Assembly (NCBI RefSeq): GCF_001659785.1
Contig: NZ_CP015961.1
Location: 2,294,001 to 2,358,000 of the forward strand
DNA: 64,000 bases
DNA from: Dietzia timorensis
Lineage (GTDB): Bacteria > Actinomycetota > Actinomycetes > Mycobacteriales > Mycobacteriaceae
Direction: 5' to 3'
Part shown: piece after piece, positions 35,303-44,057 of the stretch
How positions within the stretch are numbered: the stretch's first letter is position 1
How the letters are laid out: each line of letters begins with the position of its first letter
Notes under the pieces: model-generated
Told to the model about the DNA's origin: nothing
What the model saw: the letters and a program-made list of their open reading frames with translations, nothing else
Database searches by the model: none
Position numbers and translations under genes: made by a program

Positions 35303-35950
35303 ATGAGTGCGATCAGAGTGGCCCTCGTCAACGACTACGACATCGTCGTGCAAGGCCTCAGGGCAATGTTGCGACGCTACGAGGGTCGAATCGAGTTCGT
35401 GGAATTGAGCGTTGATAATCACGTCGACTCGTGCGCTGATATCGCTCTCTACGATTCGTTCGCGAGCCCACGTTCGTCCCCCCAACGTTCGGCGGCGATA
35501 GCGGACAATTCTCGTGTCGGGAAGGCGGTGCTCTATTCGTGGGAAATCGGTCAGTCGGAGATCGCTGAGGCTCTAGCGAGAGGTGTCGCCGGATACATTT
35601 CCAAGACCACGCCGGCACACCAGATGGTCGAGGCGATCGAGGCTATCCACCGCGGCGACGAGCCCGTCCACAATCCCCCTGGCAGGCTGCAGGCGAACTA
35701 CGGCGATTGGCCGGGCCGGGAAGAGGGTCTCACCCAACGTGAAGCTGAGATCCTCGCCTTGATCACCCAGGGGTTCAGCAACGAAGAAATCGCCCGGCAC
35801 GCCAATATCACCATCAACTCGGTCAAAACGTACATCCGCAGCTGCTACCGAAGGATTGGGGTGTCCCGGCGCGCCCAGGCAGTTCTGTGGGGCGTACAAC
35901 ACGGGTTCCTTCCCGACCGAGTCGAGGATGAAAAGGTGAGGGAATCGTGA
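35303..35950 (+). CDS. LuxR/NarL-type response regulator, orphan
   Basis: 215 residues from ATG 35303. Residues 3-105 resemble a receiver domain: IRVALVNDYDIVVQGLRAML, a likely phosphoacceptor Asp51 (DIALYDSFAS), and GYISKTTPAHQMVEAI with the conserved Lys. The usual DD pair is ND here, so the domain is slightly degenerate. Residues from about 142 (LTQREAEILALITQGFSNEEIARHANITINSVKTYIRSCY) are a LuxR helix-turn-helix. No kinase gene adjoins it. The role is unknown; position suggests, but does not prove, a link with the neighbouring ectD. Confidence 0.85.
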   Translation: MSAIRVALVNDYDIVVQGLRAMLRRYEGRIEFVELSVDNHVDSCADIALYDSFASPRSSPQRSAAIADNSRVGKAVLYSWEIGQSEIAEALARGVAGYISKTTPAHQMVEAIEAIHRGDEPVHNPPGRLQANYGDWPGREEGLTQREAEILALITQGFSNEEIARHANITINSVKTYIRSCYRRIGVSRRAQAVLWGVQHGFLPDRVEDEKVRES

Positions 35951-36042
35951 CCGTCTCCCGACCTTTCCCGGCGAATACCTTGACCCGATGAAAGGGGCGC
36001 TGAAGTAAACTTCCATCGCAACGACGAGGCTCCGGGAGTTAC

Positions 36043-36720
36043 ATGAAGCGATATCGGCCCGGCGAGAAAGCTCTCGCCATGGCGCTCGCAGGCTCCGCCG
36101 GCTTCGCGGATTCGGTGGGCTTCATGTTCTTCGGCGGTGTTTTTCTGTCGTTTATGTCCGGCAACACCACGCGCATCGCGGTGTCCGGCATCGAGGGGCA
36201 GACCGACCTCATGTGGCTATCAGTGCGCTGCGTCGCGCTGTTCGTCGTCGGCGTCATGCTCGGCACCGTGGTCCACCGTGTCACTACCCAACGGTTCAAT
36301 CTGTACCGCGCACGCGAGGCGGTCCTGGCATTCGTTTCGCTGCTCATGCTGTCGTCCTCACTCCTCCACGCCTTCGGCCCGGATTTGGTCGCGATGCTCA
36401 TCATTTCGCTCGCGATCGGCGCTCTCAACTCCGCGTTCGAGCGCAGCGGCGAGGTCGCAGTACCCCTCACATACGTGACAGGCACGCTGGTCAAAGCAGC
36501 GCAGCGTTTCGTCGACTCATTCTTCGGTGGCGACAAGACCGCGTGGGTCTATCCACTGCTCATGTGGGTATGCCTCGCGGTCGGCGGCGGGCTCGGCGCG
36601 GCTTCGTTCCACAATTTCGGCCTCGACGCCCTCTACATCCTCACCGCCTGGCTCGTTGCGGCGACCGTCGTCAACCAACTCAAGCGCGAGCGCCGCCGCA
36701 AGCTCGGCCTTCCGCTCTAG
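36043..36720 (+). CDS. DUF1275 (YoaK-like) membrane protein
   Basis: 225 residues from ATG 36043 with CGGGAG upstream. About six membrane segments. Family signs are GSAGFADSVGFMFFGGVFLSFMSGNTTR at the start and EVAVPLTYVTGTLVKAAQRFVD in the middle, both typical of DUF1275. Proposed to be a transporter or permease-like protein, but substrate is unknown. Stands alone on the plus strand, ahead of the DsbA-like gene. Confidence 0.88.
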   Translation: MKRYRPGEKALAMALAGSAGFADSVGFMFFGGVFLSFMSGNTTRIAVSGIEGQTDLMWLSVRCVALFVVGVMLGTVVHRVTTQRFNLYRAREAVLAFVSLLMLSSSLLHAFGPDLVAMLIISLAIGALNSAFERSGEVAVPLTYVTGTLVKAAQRFVDSFFGGDKTAWVYPLLMWVCLAVGGGLGAASFHNFGLDALYILTAWLVAATVVNQLKRERRRKLGLPL

Positions 36721-36791
36721 GCCCGGGACTTTTTCACGCGCGGCTGCGTTGTCCTAGGGGAAGCAGAAATCCCCAGCCCGAAGGTGCCACC

Positions 36792-37517
36792 ATGACTACG
36801 CCCGTAGAGTCCCCCGTCTCCCCGCAGCCGCTCATCGAGATCGACGTGTGGACCGATGTCGTCTGCCCGTGGTGCTACATCGGAGAGGGGCGCCTGTTCG
36901 AGGCGATAGAGGCCGAAGGCCTCTCCGACAAGGTGCGCCTGCGTGCCCGCTCCTTCGAACTCGACCCGACCTCGCCCGCCGAGGTCACCCAAACCTCGAC
37001 CGAGATGCTCGCCGCCAAGATGGGTGTGTCGAATGACGTCGCACGTGCCAAGGAAGGCGAAGTCGCCGCGCTCGCCGAGGAACTCGGTCGCGATTTCGCC
37101 ATCGACCGGCCCTTCGCGAACACGCGCGCGATCCACCGGGTGATGCAAGCCATCAACGCCGCCCACCCCGGCGACGACGGCGCCACCGGCACCGCGTTCT
37201 TCCTCGACCTCCAGCGCGGTTACTTCTCCGGCACCCTCAACCCGTTCGAGGAGGCCAACATCCTCACCGCCGCCTCCGCACATGGCCTTTCGGAGGACGC
37301 AGCCCGCGAGGCCCTCACCTCCCAGGAGTCTGACGCCGTGGTCGAGCAGGAAATCCAGGCCGCACGCCAGATGGGCGCCGGCGGAGTTCCGTTCTTCGTG
37401 TTCAATGGCAAGTTCGCAGCGCCCGGCGCCCTACCGACGGACACCTTCCGCAAGGCGCTGCGCCAGGTCGCAGCCAATTCCGAGGGCACCGCCAACACGG
37501 AAGGATCCCACGCATGA
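36792..37517 (+). CDS. DsbA family oxidoreductase, FrnE-like
   Basis: 241 residues from ATG 36792; an in-frame extension through the previous gene is rejected. IEIDVWTDVVCPWCYIGEGR carries the CPWC redox site (Cys25, Cys28). MGAGGVPFFVFNGKFAAPGA has the cis-Pro loop. It has the FrnE/2-hydroxychromene-isomerase-like length and no signal peptide, so it acts in the cytoplasm. Its stop overlaps the start of a 47-residue two-cysteine protein (ATGA), which suggests a substrate or partner. Confidence 0.92.
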   Translation: MTTPVESPVSPQPLIEIDVWTDVVCPWCYIGEGRLFEAIEAEGLSDKVRLRARSFELDPTSPAEVTQTSTEMLAAKMGVSNDVARAKEGEVAALAEELGRDFAIDRPFANTRAIHRVMQAINAAHPGDDGATGTAFFLDLQRGYFSGTLNPFEEANILTAASAHGLSEDAAREALTSQESDAVVEQEIQAARQMGAGGVPFFVFNGKFAAPGALPTDTFRKALRQVAANSEGTANTEGSHA

Positions 37518-37657
37518 ACAACCCTGCTTCCGAGTCCACTGATCCAGCGAGCCAAGCCGCACAGCAACCTACCGCTGCCCTCACCTCGTTCACCGAGCTC
37601 CTCGGCCTCGATGACGGCACCGGCACGGTTTGCACGCCAGACGGATACTGCAGCTAG
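37514..37657 (+). CDS. Mini-protein with C-terminal two-cysteine motif, coupled to the DsbA-like gene
   Basis: 47 residues from ATG 37514 to TAG 37655-37657. GGAAGG lies about eight to ten bases upstream, and the start overlaps the DsbA-like stop by four bases. A Ser/Ala/Gln-rich first half is followed by LTSFTELLGLDDGTGTVCTP and DGYCS, with the only two cysteines five residues apart at the very end. Too short for usual gene finders. Translational coupling to a CPWC oxidoreductase suggests a redox substrate, carrier or modified peptide. No family is recognised. Confidence 0.68.
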   Translation: MNNPASESTDPASQAAQQPTAALTSFTELLGLDDGTGTVCTPDGYCS

Positions 37658-37938
37658 AGTTCCTGCGCTGCTCGCATCGCCTTGTGTCGCTTCCGCACCT
37701 TCTTCACGACGAAAACTATGAGAGCAAAGAACGGAACTCCAACGATTCCGTAGGAAATTGCCGCGAGCGCAGCCCAAAACAAGGTGGCAAGAGGAACGTT
37801 TATCAAGTCGTGTAGCAGGAACGCAGGTTCCGGGGGCTCGCTGAGCATCATCAACGTGAATGCGGCACCGACAATCCACAAACAGAACAAGGCCCAATAG
37901 AGCGCTCCCCACGCTAACGAATCGCCGAAATCTCGCAT
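37654..37938 (-). CDS. Small membrane protein, unknown function
   Basis: 94 residues from ATG 37938 with GGAGG eight bases upstream. Two or three hydrophobic segments (WGALYWALFCLWIVGAAFTL; IVGVPFFALIVFVV) and a basic tail (KKVRKRHKAMRAAQEL). The stop codon shares the sequence CTAG with the stop of the convergent mini-protein. No family recognised. Confidence 0.68.
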   Translation of the reverse strand: MRDFGDSLAWGALYWALFCLWIVGAAFTLMMLSEPPEPAFLLHDLINVPLATLFWAALAAISYGIVGVPFFALIVFVVKKVRKRHKAMRAAQEL

Positions 37939-38015
37939 TAGCCGAGCCTCCAGACATTGCCGCTCGTAGACAGTGACTACAGAACGCCACGAATAATTGC
38001 TTCACCGAAATGAGT

Positions 38016-38049
38016 AACCGCGCCTCGGGAATGTTCCCGGGGCGCGGTT
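38016..38049 (-). terminator. Terminator downstream of the acyl-CoA ligase gene
   Basis: AACCGCGCC and GGCGCGGTT pair perfectly at the base, with an inner CGGGAA/TTCCCG stem, about 40 bases after the ligase stop. Moderately T-rich sequence follows on the minus strand. Confidence 0.75.
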
Positions 38050-38088
38050 ATCCAATGCGGTGTCAATGCCGCAGCAAGCCAAGCAAAC

Positions 38089-39696
38089 TTACTTCACGTG
38101 CGCCTTACGCAGCGTGACCTTGTTGATCTTGCCCGTCGCGGTCTTCGGCAGCTCGTCGACGAATACGTAGTCCTCGGGGATCCAGAACTTCGCAACCTTG
38201 TCCTTCAGGTACTCGCGAATCGTGTCCGGCGTCGGATTGTGCCCCTCCGCCGGTACCACGATGCCCACCGGGCGCTCGTCCCACTTGGGGTCCGGTCGGC
38301 CGATCACGGCAGCCTCCGCCACGTCCGGCGCAGCCGCGATCCAGTTCTCGAGCTCCGCCGAGGAAATCCACTCGCCGCCCGTCTTGATCAGGTCCTTGGT
38401 GCGGTCGACGATCGTGATGTTGCCGTGAGAGTCGATCGTCGCGACGTCGCCCGTCTTGAGCCAGCCATCCTCGGTGAAGGATCCGGAGTTCTCCACGCCG
38501 TAGTAGCCGGACGCGATCGTCGCGCCGCGGCACTGCAGCTCGCCCGTGGATTCGCCGTCCTGGGCGACGATCTCGCCGAACTCGTCGACGATGCGCACGC
38601 GGACGATGGGAATCGTGATCCCGGCGAGCGCGAGCATCTCGACCTTCTCATCATCGGAGGCGTCCTGCCGGTCCGATGGGATGTGGCCGGTCGACACGAG
38701 CGGACTCGTCTCCGTCATGCCCCACGCGTTCGACAGCGGAACGCCGATCTCGCGCTGGTAGTCGCGCGACAGCTCGACGGGGATCGGCGCCCCACCGGAC
38801 ACGAGGCGACGAAGCTTCGGAAGCGACTTGCCCTGCACGTGCGGGAAGATACCGCGCCACAGCGTTGGCACAGCGAGGCCGATCGAGCACTCGTCCTCGA
38901 CAAGTGCCTTCGCGAGCAGGTCCGGGGTCATCGCGTTGCCCGGCAGCACGAGGTCCGCGCCGCACATCATCGCGGCATACGGCACACCCCACGAGTTGAC
39001 GTGGAACATCGGGACGATCCCGAGGACGCGGTCCGCCTCGGAGATCGCAAGAGTATCGGCGAATTGGATGGCCATCGCGTGGAGGAACATCGAACGGTGG
39101 TCGTACAGCACGCCCTTGGGGCGCCCGGTAGTGCCGGAGGTGTAGCACATCGCCGAGGCCTGCCGCTCGTCCGGAACGTCGAAGTCCATGACCGGCGAGG
39201 CGTCCGCGAGCAGCGTCTCGTAATCGTGGAAGCGATCGTCGCCCTCGGGGGTTTCCGGCCCCACGCCGTCATCCATAACAACGATGTGGCGAACGGTGGG
39301 AATCTTGTCGAGAATCGGCAACAGCGCACCGAGAATCGAGCGATCGATGAAGATCGTGTCGTCCTCGGCATCACCGACGATGTACTCGATGTCCTCGGCG
39401 AACAGGCGATGGTTGACGGTATGCAGGATGCGGTTCGAGCACGGCACCGCCATGTACAGCTCGAGGTGGCGGTGGGTGTTCCACGCGAACGTCGCGACGC
39501 GCGCCTGGTTCGGCACCTCAAGGGTGTCGAGCACACCGGCGAGGCGGCGGATGCGATCGGCGACCTCGCCGTAGGTGATCGTCGTGCTCTCGCCGGTGAT
39601 CGAGTGGGTCTTCACCTGCTTGTGCGCGAAGCGCGTCTCGATGCCGTCCATGATGATCGGAAGGCTGAGCGGGACGTCCTGCATGAGTCCTTGCAT
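38089..39696 (-). CDS. Long-chain acyl-CoA ligase (FadD-type)
   Basis: 535 residues from ATG 39696, with GAAAGG upstream; a GTG at 39723 is the longer alternative. It activates fatty acids as acyl-AMP and then acyl-CoA. AMP-binding motifs are YTSGTTGRPKG, NAWGMTETSPL, and DGWLKTGDVATI; the C-terminal lysine motif is ELPKTATGKINKVTLRK. Length is normal for a stand-alone ligase. It is divergent from the membrane hydroxylase gene across a 311-base gap; a shared role in lipid metabolism is plausible. Confidence 0.93.
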   Translation of the reverse strand: MQGLMQDVPLSLPIIMDGIETRFAHKQVKTHSITGESTTITYGEVADRIRRLAGVLDTLEVPNQARVATFAWNTHRHLELYMAVPCSNRILHTVNHRLFAEDIEYIVGDAEDDTIFIDRSILGALLPILDKIPTVRHIVVMDDGVGPETPEGDDRFHDYETLLADASPVMDFDVPDERQASAMCYTSGTTGRPKGVLYDHRSMFLHAMAIQFADTLAISEADRVLGIVPMFHVNSWGVPYAAMMCGADLVLPGNAMTPDLLAKALVEDECSIGLAVPTLWRGIFPHVQGKSLPKLRRLVSGGAPIPVELSRDYQREIGVPLSNAWGMTETSPLVSTGHIPSDRQDASDDEKVEMLALAGITIPIVRVRIVDEFGEIVAQDGESTGELQCRGATIASGYYGVENSGSFTEDGWLKTGDVATIDSHGNITIVDRTKDLIKTGGEWISSAELENWIAAAPDVAEAAVIGRPDPKWDERPVGIVVPAEGHNPTPDTIREYLKDKVAKFWIPEDYVFVDELPKTATGKINKVTLRKAHVK

Positions 39697-40007
39697 GGGA
39701 AGAAACCTTTCACTCGGGTTCACTTTCGCCGCGTATCGCGGCCCTAATCGCGTATGACGGCGGAGTGATCTAGACCACTAAGTCGCCGCTACACCTCAGG
39801 TTAGCCGCGCCGCGAAACCGGTGTCACCCGGGATCGGCAAAACTTGAGGGACTCTCAGCTTTACGCACAAATGTGAACTACGACTGTCCGTTTTCTGGAC
39901 ACTCGCGCCCTGCCCATCGGCCGATGTCTAGAACGACCTAGTGTGGTTCCCATCACTACTCTCCGCCTGCTTCAAGGGACGAAGCAGCGTCGACGAAAGG
40001 ACGATCA
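39697..40007. other. Divergent intergenic region, 311 bases
   Basis: No supportable gene. It must contain the promoters of the acyl-CoA ligase (leftward) and the fatty-acid hydroxylase (rightward). The only symmetric element noticed is TGTCC-N7-GGACA near 39886-39902, which could be a regulator site; nothing else is distinct. Confidence 0.5.
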
Positions 40008-41147
40008 ATGAGAATCGACCTGACCGTGGTCGCGATTCCCGCCTATGTTGGCGCGATGGCGGCAGAGTACGCGTGGCAGAAGCGGAACCCGAGAGTCGCC
40101 GGAACCCGCGCGGGCGATTACGAGTTCAAGGACACCATGGCGAGCTTGTCGATGGGCCTCGGCAGTCTCCTCGCCCCGCACGTGTCGAAGGCACTGTTCG
40201 GTTCGCTGTCCGGGCGCGGGCGGGCCGCCACGGCGGCACTCGGTCTCGCGGTGGGCTCGGGCGCGGTCGCCACGGTAGTCGACGTTCTCCGCCGTCATCG
40301 CCGGGGCGAACTTCCCGAGGCGGGCGTGGTCCCCGAGCCGCGCCCTACCCCAACCGCCTATGACGCCGGAGCCGCTCAGCATCAAGGCCCCGCCGAGCTT
40401 CCGCCGGTCCTGAATAGTATCGGCCGGGCGGCCGCCGTATCGTCGGTCGCGACCACCGCGCTCGTCGTGGCCACGGAGTGGGGCGCATCCACGGCGAGCA
40501 AGAAGATCTTCGGACGAACCGGGCGCGACCTGGGCTCCGGCACCCTCGCCTACGTGGTCGCGGTACTCGGCTGGGACTTTATCTACTACTGGAACCACCG
40601 ACTCTCGCACGAGGTTCGCTGGTTGTGGGCGGTGCATTCGGTGCACCACTCGAGCGAGCGCTACAACCTTTCGACCGCGTTACGGCAACCGTGGGGCGAG
40701 GCACTCACCTTGTTCGTCCCGTATTCCGTGCTCGCATCGATCGGCGTGCGCCCGCGAGTGCTCGCCGACGCACGGGCGATTAACCTGATCTATCAGTTCT
40801 GGGTCCACACCGAGGCGATCGACAAGCTCGGCCCGTTCGAGCGGATATTCAACACCCCGTCGCACCACCGCGCACACCACGGTTCCAACGCCGAGTATCT
40901 CGACCAGAACCATGGCAGCATCCTCATCGTGTGGGACAAGCTTTTCGGCACGTTCGAGCCGGAGGATGCGCGGGTCGTCTATGGGCTGACGAAAAACATC
41001 GACACCTTCAACCCGGTACGGGTGTTCGGCACGGAGTGGATTGCGATCGCGCGCGATGTCGCGGCATCGGAGTCGTGGCGCGAACGCTGGTCGTTCCTGC
41101 TGCGCGGTCCGGGCTGGGCTTACGACAACCGCCGGTCCACGGGATAG
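40008..41147 (+). CDS. Membrane fatty-acid hydroxylase/sterol desaturase family protein
   Basis: 379 residues from ATG 40008 with GAAAGGA upstream. The diiron histidine boxes are WNHRLSHEVRW, HSVHHSSERYN, and TPSHHRAHHGSNAEY, all present and in order. Several membrane segments surround them. Such enzymes insert oxygen into lipids or sterols. The N-terminal 120 residues contain a membrane segment and a Pro-rich linker of unknown use. Divergent from an acyl-CoA ligase. Confidence 0.9.
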   Translation: MRIDLTVVAIPAYVGAMAAEYAWQKRNPRVAGTRAGDYEFKDTMASLSMGLGSLLAPHVSKALFGSLSGRGRAATAALGLAVGSGAVATVVDVLRRHRRGELPEAGVVPEPRPTPTAYDAGAAQHQGPAELPPVLNSIGRAAAVSSVATTALVVATEWGASTASKKIFGRTGRDLGSGTLAYVVAVLGWDFIYYWNHRLSHEVRWLWAVHSVHHSSERYNLSTALRQPWGEALTLFVPYSVLASIGVRPRVLADARAINLIYQFWVHTEAIDKLGPFERIFNTPSHHRAHHGSNAEYLDQNHGSILIVWDKLFGTFEPEDARVVYGLTKNIDTFNPVRVFGTEWIAIARDVAASESWRERWSFLLRGPGWAYDNRRSTG

Positions 41148-41179
41148 CCGGGCTCCTAGGCCCCGAAGTGGTTTTCCGG

Positions 41180-41878
41180 CTAACCGCCGACAGTGACCGC
41201 CTCGAACACGACGATCCAGATGGCGATGTGGTGCAGCCCGGCGGCGACGATCGTCGCGGCGTGGAACACCTCGTGGAAGCCGAACCAGCGCTCGCTGGGG
41301 TTCGGCCACTTGAGCGCATAGCCGAGCGCGCCCAGCGAATAAATTGCGCCACCGACGAGGATCAGCACCATCGCCGGGACCGTTAGCCCCTCGATGAGTC
41401 CGCCGAGGTCGAACACGGCGATCCAGCCGAGCACGAGGTAGACGGTGACCGACAGCCACCTTGGGTGGTCGATCCACACCACATTGAGTGCGACGGCGAG
41501 CAGTGCCGCGATCCAGCACACCCCGAGAATGATGAACCGCTGCGGGCTGTCGGAAGCTCCGATAAAGACCGGTGTGTAGGTGCCTGCGATAAACACGGCA
41601 ATAGCGGCGTGGTCGGCGCGGCGCCAGGCGACTACGGCGCGTTCACTGCGCCAGGGGAATCGGTGATACGTCGCGGAGGTGGCGAGCATTCCGACGAGGC
41701 ACAGCGAATATATGACGACGGCGAACGTCAGCCACGAGGCCCGAGACGTCGCGGCGGTGAAGGCGACGAGCGCGGAGCCGGAACCACCGAAGAACCATGC
41801 GGCTTCGGAGTGCAGATGCCCGCGCAATTGGGGCCTTGGCCCTCGGTCGAACACGGGTGGCTTGAAACGGGATTTCAC
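41180..41878 (-). CDS. Hemolysin III / PAQR family membrane protein
   Basis: 232 residues from GTG 41878 with GGAGTGCA upstream. Seven membrane segments. Family residues are GMLATSATYHRFPW near the start, RRADHAAIAVFIAGTYTPVF in the middle, and GFHEVFHAATIVAAGLHHIA near the end, giving the His and Asp metal-site pattern. The same family sits near mca/uppS in mycobacteria. Although named hemolysin, a general membrane-lipid role is more likely. Confidence 0.92.
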   Translation of the reverse strand: MKSRFKPPVFDRGPRPQLRGHLHSEAAWFFGGSGSALVAFTAATSRASWLTFAVVIYSLCLVGMLATSATYHRFPWRSERAVVAWRRADHAAIAVFIAGTYTPVFIGASDSPQRFIILGVCWIAALLAVALNVVWIDHPRWLSVTVYLVLGWIAVFDLGGLIEGLTVPAMVLILVGGAIYSLGALGYALKWPNPSERWFGFHEVFHAATIVAAGLHHIAIWIVVFEAVTVGG

Positions 41879-41968
41879 TGCACTCCTTCCACGCCGAGGT
41901 CGTTGCGTACGCTATTCGATTTTGCCACCGCGGGACCGTACGCGGGGCGAAAGGTGACAGGAAAGACC

Positions 41969-42002
41969 GAACGCGGCCTCGCCGGGTGGCGAGGCCGCGT
42001 TC
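41969..42002 (-). terminator. Terminator of the Bax-inhibitor-like gene
   Basis: GAACGCGGCCTCGCC pairs perfectly with GGCGAGGCCGCGTTC around loop GGGT. It lies 28 bases after the stop at 42030, and GGTCTTTCC follows on the minus strand. Confidence 0.8.
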
Positions 42003-42029
42003 GCGTTCTGGGCAACGGTGACCGACGTT

Positions 42030-42935
42030 CTAGTCGTTGTTGAAGATCGCGAGGAGGCGGAGGATCTCGGTGTAGAGCCAGACGATGGTCACGGCGAGGC
42101 CGAGGGCAACGCCCCACGCCATCTTCGCGGGCGCGCCGGCGCGAACGAGCTTGTCGGCGTTGTCGAAGTCCATGAGGAACGAGAACGCCGCGAGACCGAT
42201 GCACACGAGCGAGAAGATGATCGCGATCGGTCCACCATCACGCAGCGGGTTGAAGTCGAAGAACATCGCTGCGACGAAGTTGATCAGCGCCATGAGTGCG
42301 ACGCCGATGATGGCGGCGGTCATGAAACGGGTGAACCGCGGGGTCACGCGAATCGCACCGGTCTTGTACACGAACAGCATGCCAGCGAACACCGCGATCG
42401 AGGCGATGATCGCCTGGAACACGAGCGTAGGGATAGACGCCCCGGCGACGCCGTACGCGGACGGGATCACCAGCGAGAACGCGCCGACGAAGAGGCCTTC
42501 GAACGCGGCGTAGATCAGGGTGACAGGCGCGGAACCCATCTTCTTGCCGAACGTCGCGACTAGCACGGTGATGAACCCGCCGATACCGCCGACGAGAAGG
42601 AACGGAATGGCGAGGCCGGGGTTATTCTGCGAAAGGAAGAACGCGACCGCGCCAAGCGCGACGATAATGCCGAGAGTCATCGCCGACTTGGTGACGACGT
42701 CGTCGATCGTCATCGGCCGCTCGCCGGCGGGCGCCTGCTGCTGGTAATCCTGTTCGTAGCCCTGGCGGAAGGCCGCCTGCTGCGCGAACTGCTGCCCCTG
42801 CGCAAAGCCCTGGTAACCGCCCTGCTGGCCCTGCTGACCAAAGCCGCCCTGGCCGCCGCGCTGCGCGGTGCCGATGCCGCCGCGCTGCACCTGCTCGTTC
42901 ATGTTGTTGAATACTGGATTCGAGCTTCCGAGCAC
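42030..42935 (-). CDS. Bax inhibitor-1/YccA-like membrane protein
   Basis: 301 residues from GTG 42935 with GGGAAGG seven bases upstream. A cytoplasmic lead of about 75 residues rich in Gln and Gly (GGFGQQGQQGGYQGFAQGQQ) precedes seven membrane segments. PMTIDDVVTKSAMTLG, LIYAAFEGLFVGAFSL, and TRFMTAAIIGVALMALINF are typical of the actinobacterial Bax-inhibitor-1 group, ending in the usual DFNPLRDGG and WLYTEILRLL. Function unclear in bacteria, possibly calcium leak or stress. Confidence 0.9.
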   Translation of the reverse strand: MLGSSNPVFNNMNEQVQRGGIGTAQRGGQGGFGQQGQQGGYQGFAQGQQFAQQAAFRQGYEQDYQQQAPAGERPMTIDDVVTKSAMTLGIIVALGAVAFFLSQNNPGLAIPFLLVGGIGGFITVLVATFGKKMGSAPVTLIYAAFEGLFVGAFSLVIPSAYGVAGASIPTLVFQAIIASIAVFAGMLFVYKTGAIRVTPRFTRFMTAAIIGVALMALINFVAAMFFDFNPLRDGGPIAIIFSLVCIGLAAFSFLMDFDNADKLVRAGAPAKMAWGVALGLAVTIVWLYTEILRLLAIFNND

Positions 42936-43105
42936 TGTTCTGCCTTCCCTAGACGAGATTTATTGTCGATCTATACGTACTGATGACCAATCTACGTTCA
43001 TTAGAACGACCTAAGGCGCCCAGAAGTTCCCGCGACGGGCCACCTATTCGAGAATTGCTCATTGCATTCCCTGCCCCAGTCGATCTAGAGACCATCGTGT
43101 GACCG

Positions 43106-43963
43106 CTAATCCTCCTTATGACCCTGTTCGTCGAGGACTTCGGCCTCAAGAAATTCGTGCACGTCCGCAGGAACGGTCTTCATTTCCTTTAATACGTCCG
43201 CGAAGGTGATTCGTGTCGCTTTGACAGCGCCTCGTCCGAAAAGGTGATTGCCACCCGCCCCGATTGCAGCACCGAAACCGAACGGCGCAATCTTCCCGAT
43301 AACCAGAATGCCTTGCTTAGATCCGTACTTCGTGACGAAATTTCGTCCAAGCACCTTGTTAAGTTGTTTGATACTTGAAGTCGGCACCTTCTTTGTCGCC
43401 AATTTCCCCCAATGCGCTCCCGTGCGCTCCGCTGCCTTACTCACGGCGCCTGAACTAGACCCACCGAGAAGGACGGCAAGTACCAATGCCCGCACATGGT
43501 CAGAATCCGCGACATCGACTTCGAGGAGGCGTGCAACCGACTGCACGTGTACGGCTGTAAGACCCATGAATGCCGTCGTGTCACCGACTGCAGTTCCTAA
43601 TGCAGCCACGGTTCCGACACCCGGCACCGCCGCCGTCCCGCCTGTTGCCGCTCCAATAGCCGTCACTTCGGACAAGAATCGTCGTTCCAGTTTCGAGACG
43701 AGCTCAACCGGCGATTTGTCCGGGTTCTTTTCACGAAGATTCTTAACTTGTTTGTCTGCTAGGACACCCGATCCTGCAAACGCCTTGTCAAATAGTGAGA
43801 GCAATGATGCGCTTTGCGCTATAGACGAGGCGGACTGCTGTGCGGCCTTGCCGGCCGAGTTCGCCCGGTCGGCAAGTACAGCCAACCTTCCCCTGGACTT
43901 TTCAGACGGCGCTGCTTGCTCTGAGTCGCCCTGTTCCGAACCCCTGGATTCCTGATTCCCCAT
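43106..43963 (-). CDS. EcsC-like protein, uncertain
   Basis: 285 residues from ATG 43963, with ATGGGGAATT upstream. A charged, Ser/Glu-rich lead (about 30 residues) is followed by a Gly/Ala-rich domain: TAIGAATGGTAAVPGVGTVA, GDTTAFMGLTAVHVQSVARL, and IGKIAPFGFGAAIGAGGNHL. This resembles the EcsC family by composition and the repeated AAxGG/PGxG pattern, but I am not certain. The gene has more AT-rich codons than its neighbours, which may mean later acquisition. No partner gene is evident. Confidence 0.55.
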   Translation of the reverse strand: MGNQESRGSEQGDSEQAAPSEKSRGRLAVLADRANSAGKAAQQSASSIAQSASLLSLFDKAFAGSGVLADKQVKNLREKNPDKSPVELVSKLERRFLSEVTAIGAATGGTAAVPGVGTVAALGTAVGDTTAFMGLTAVHVQSVARLLEVDVADSDHVRALVLAVLLGGSSSGAVSKAAERTGAHWGKLATKKVPTSSIKQLNKVLGRNFVTKYGSKQGILVIGKIAPFGFGAAIGAGGNHLFGRGAVKATRITFADVLKEMKTVPADVHEFLEAEVLDEQGHKED

Positions 43964-44057
43964 GCCAATTCCCCATATTGATACAGCCCTACAGCCTTCT
44001 GCCTGCGTTGCTTCGTCGAATGGATGCTAGCGCATCGAGGCTGGATCAGGACGTACT

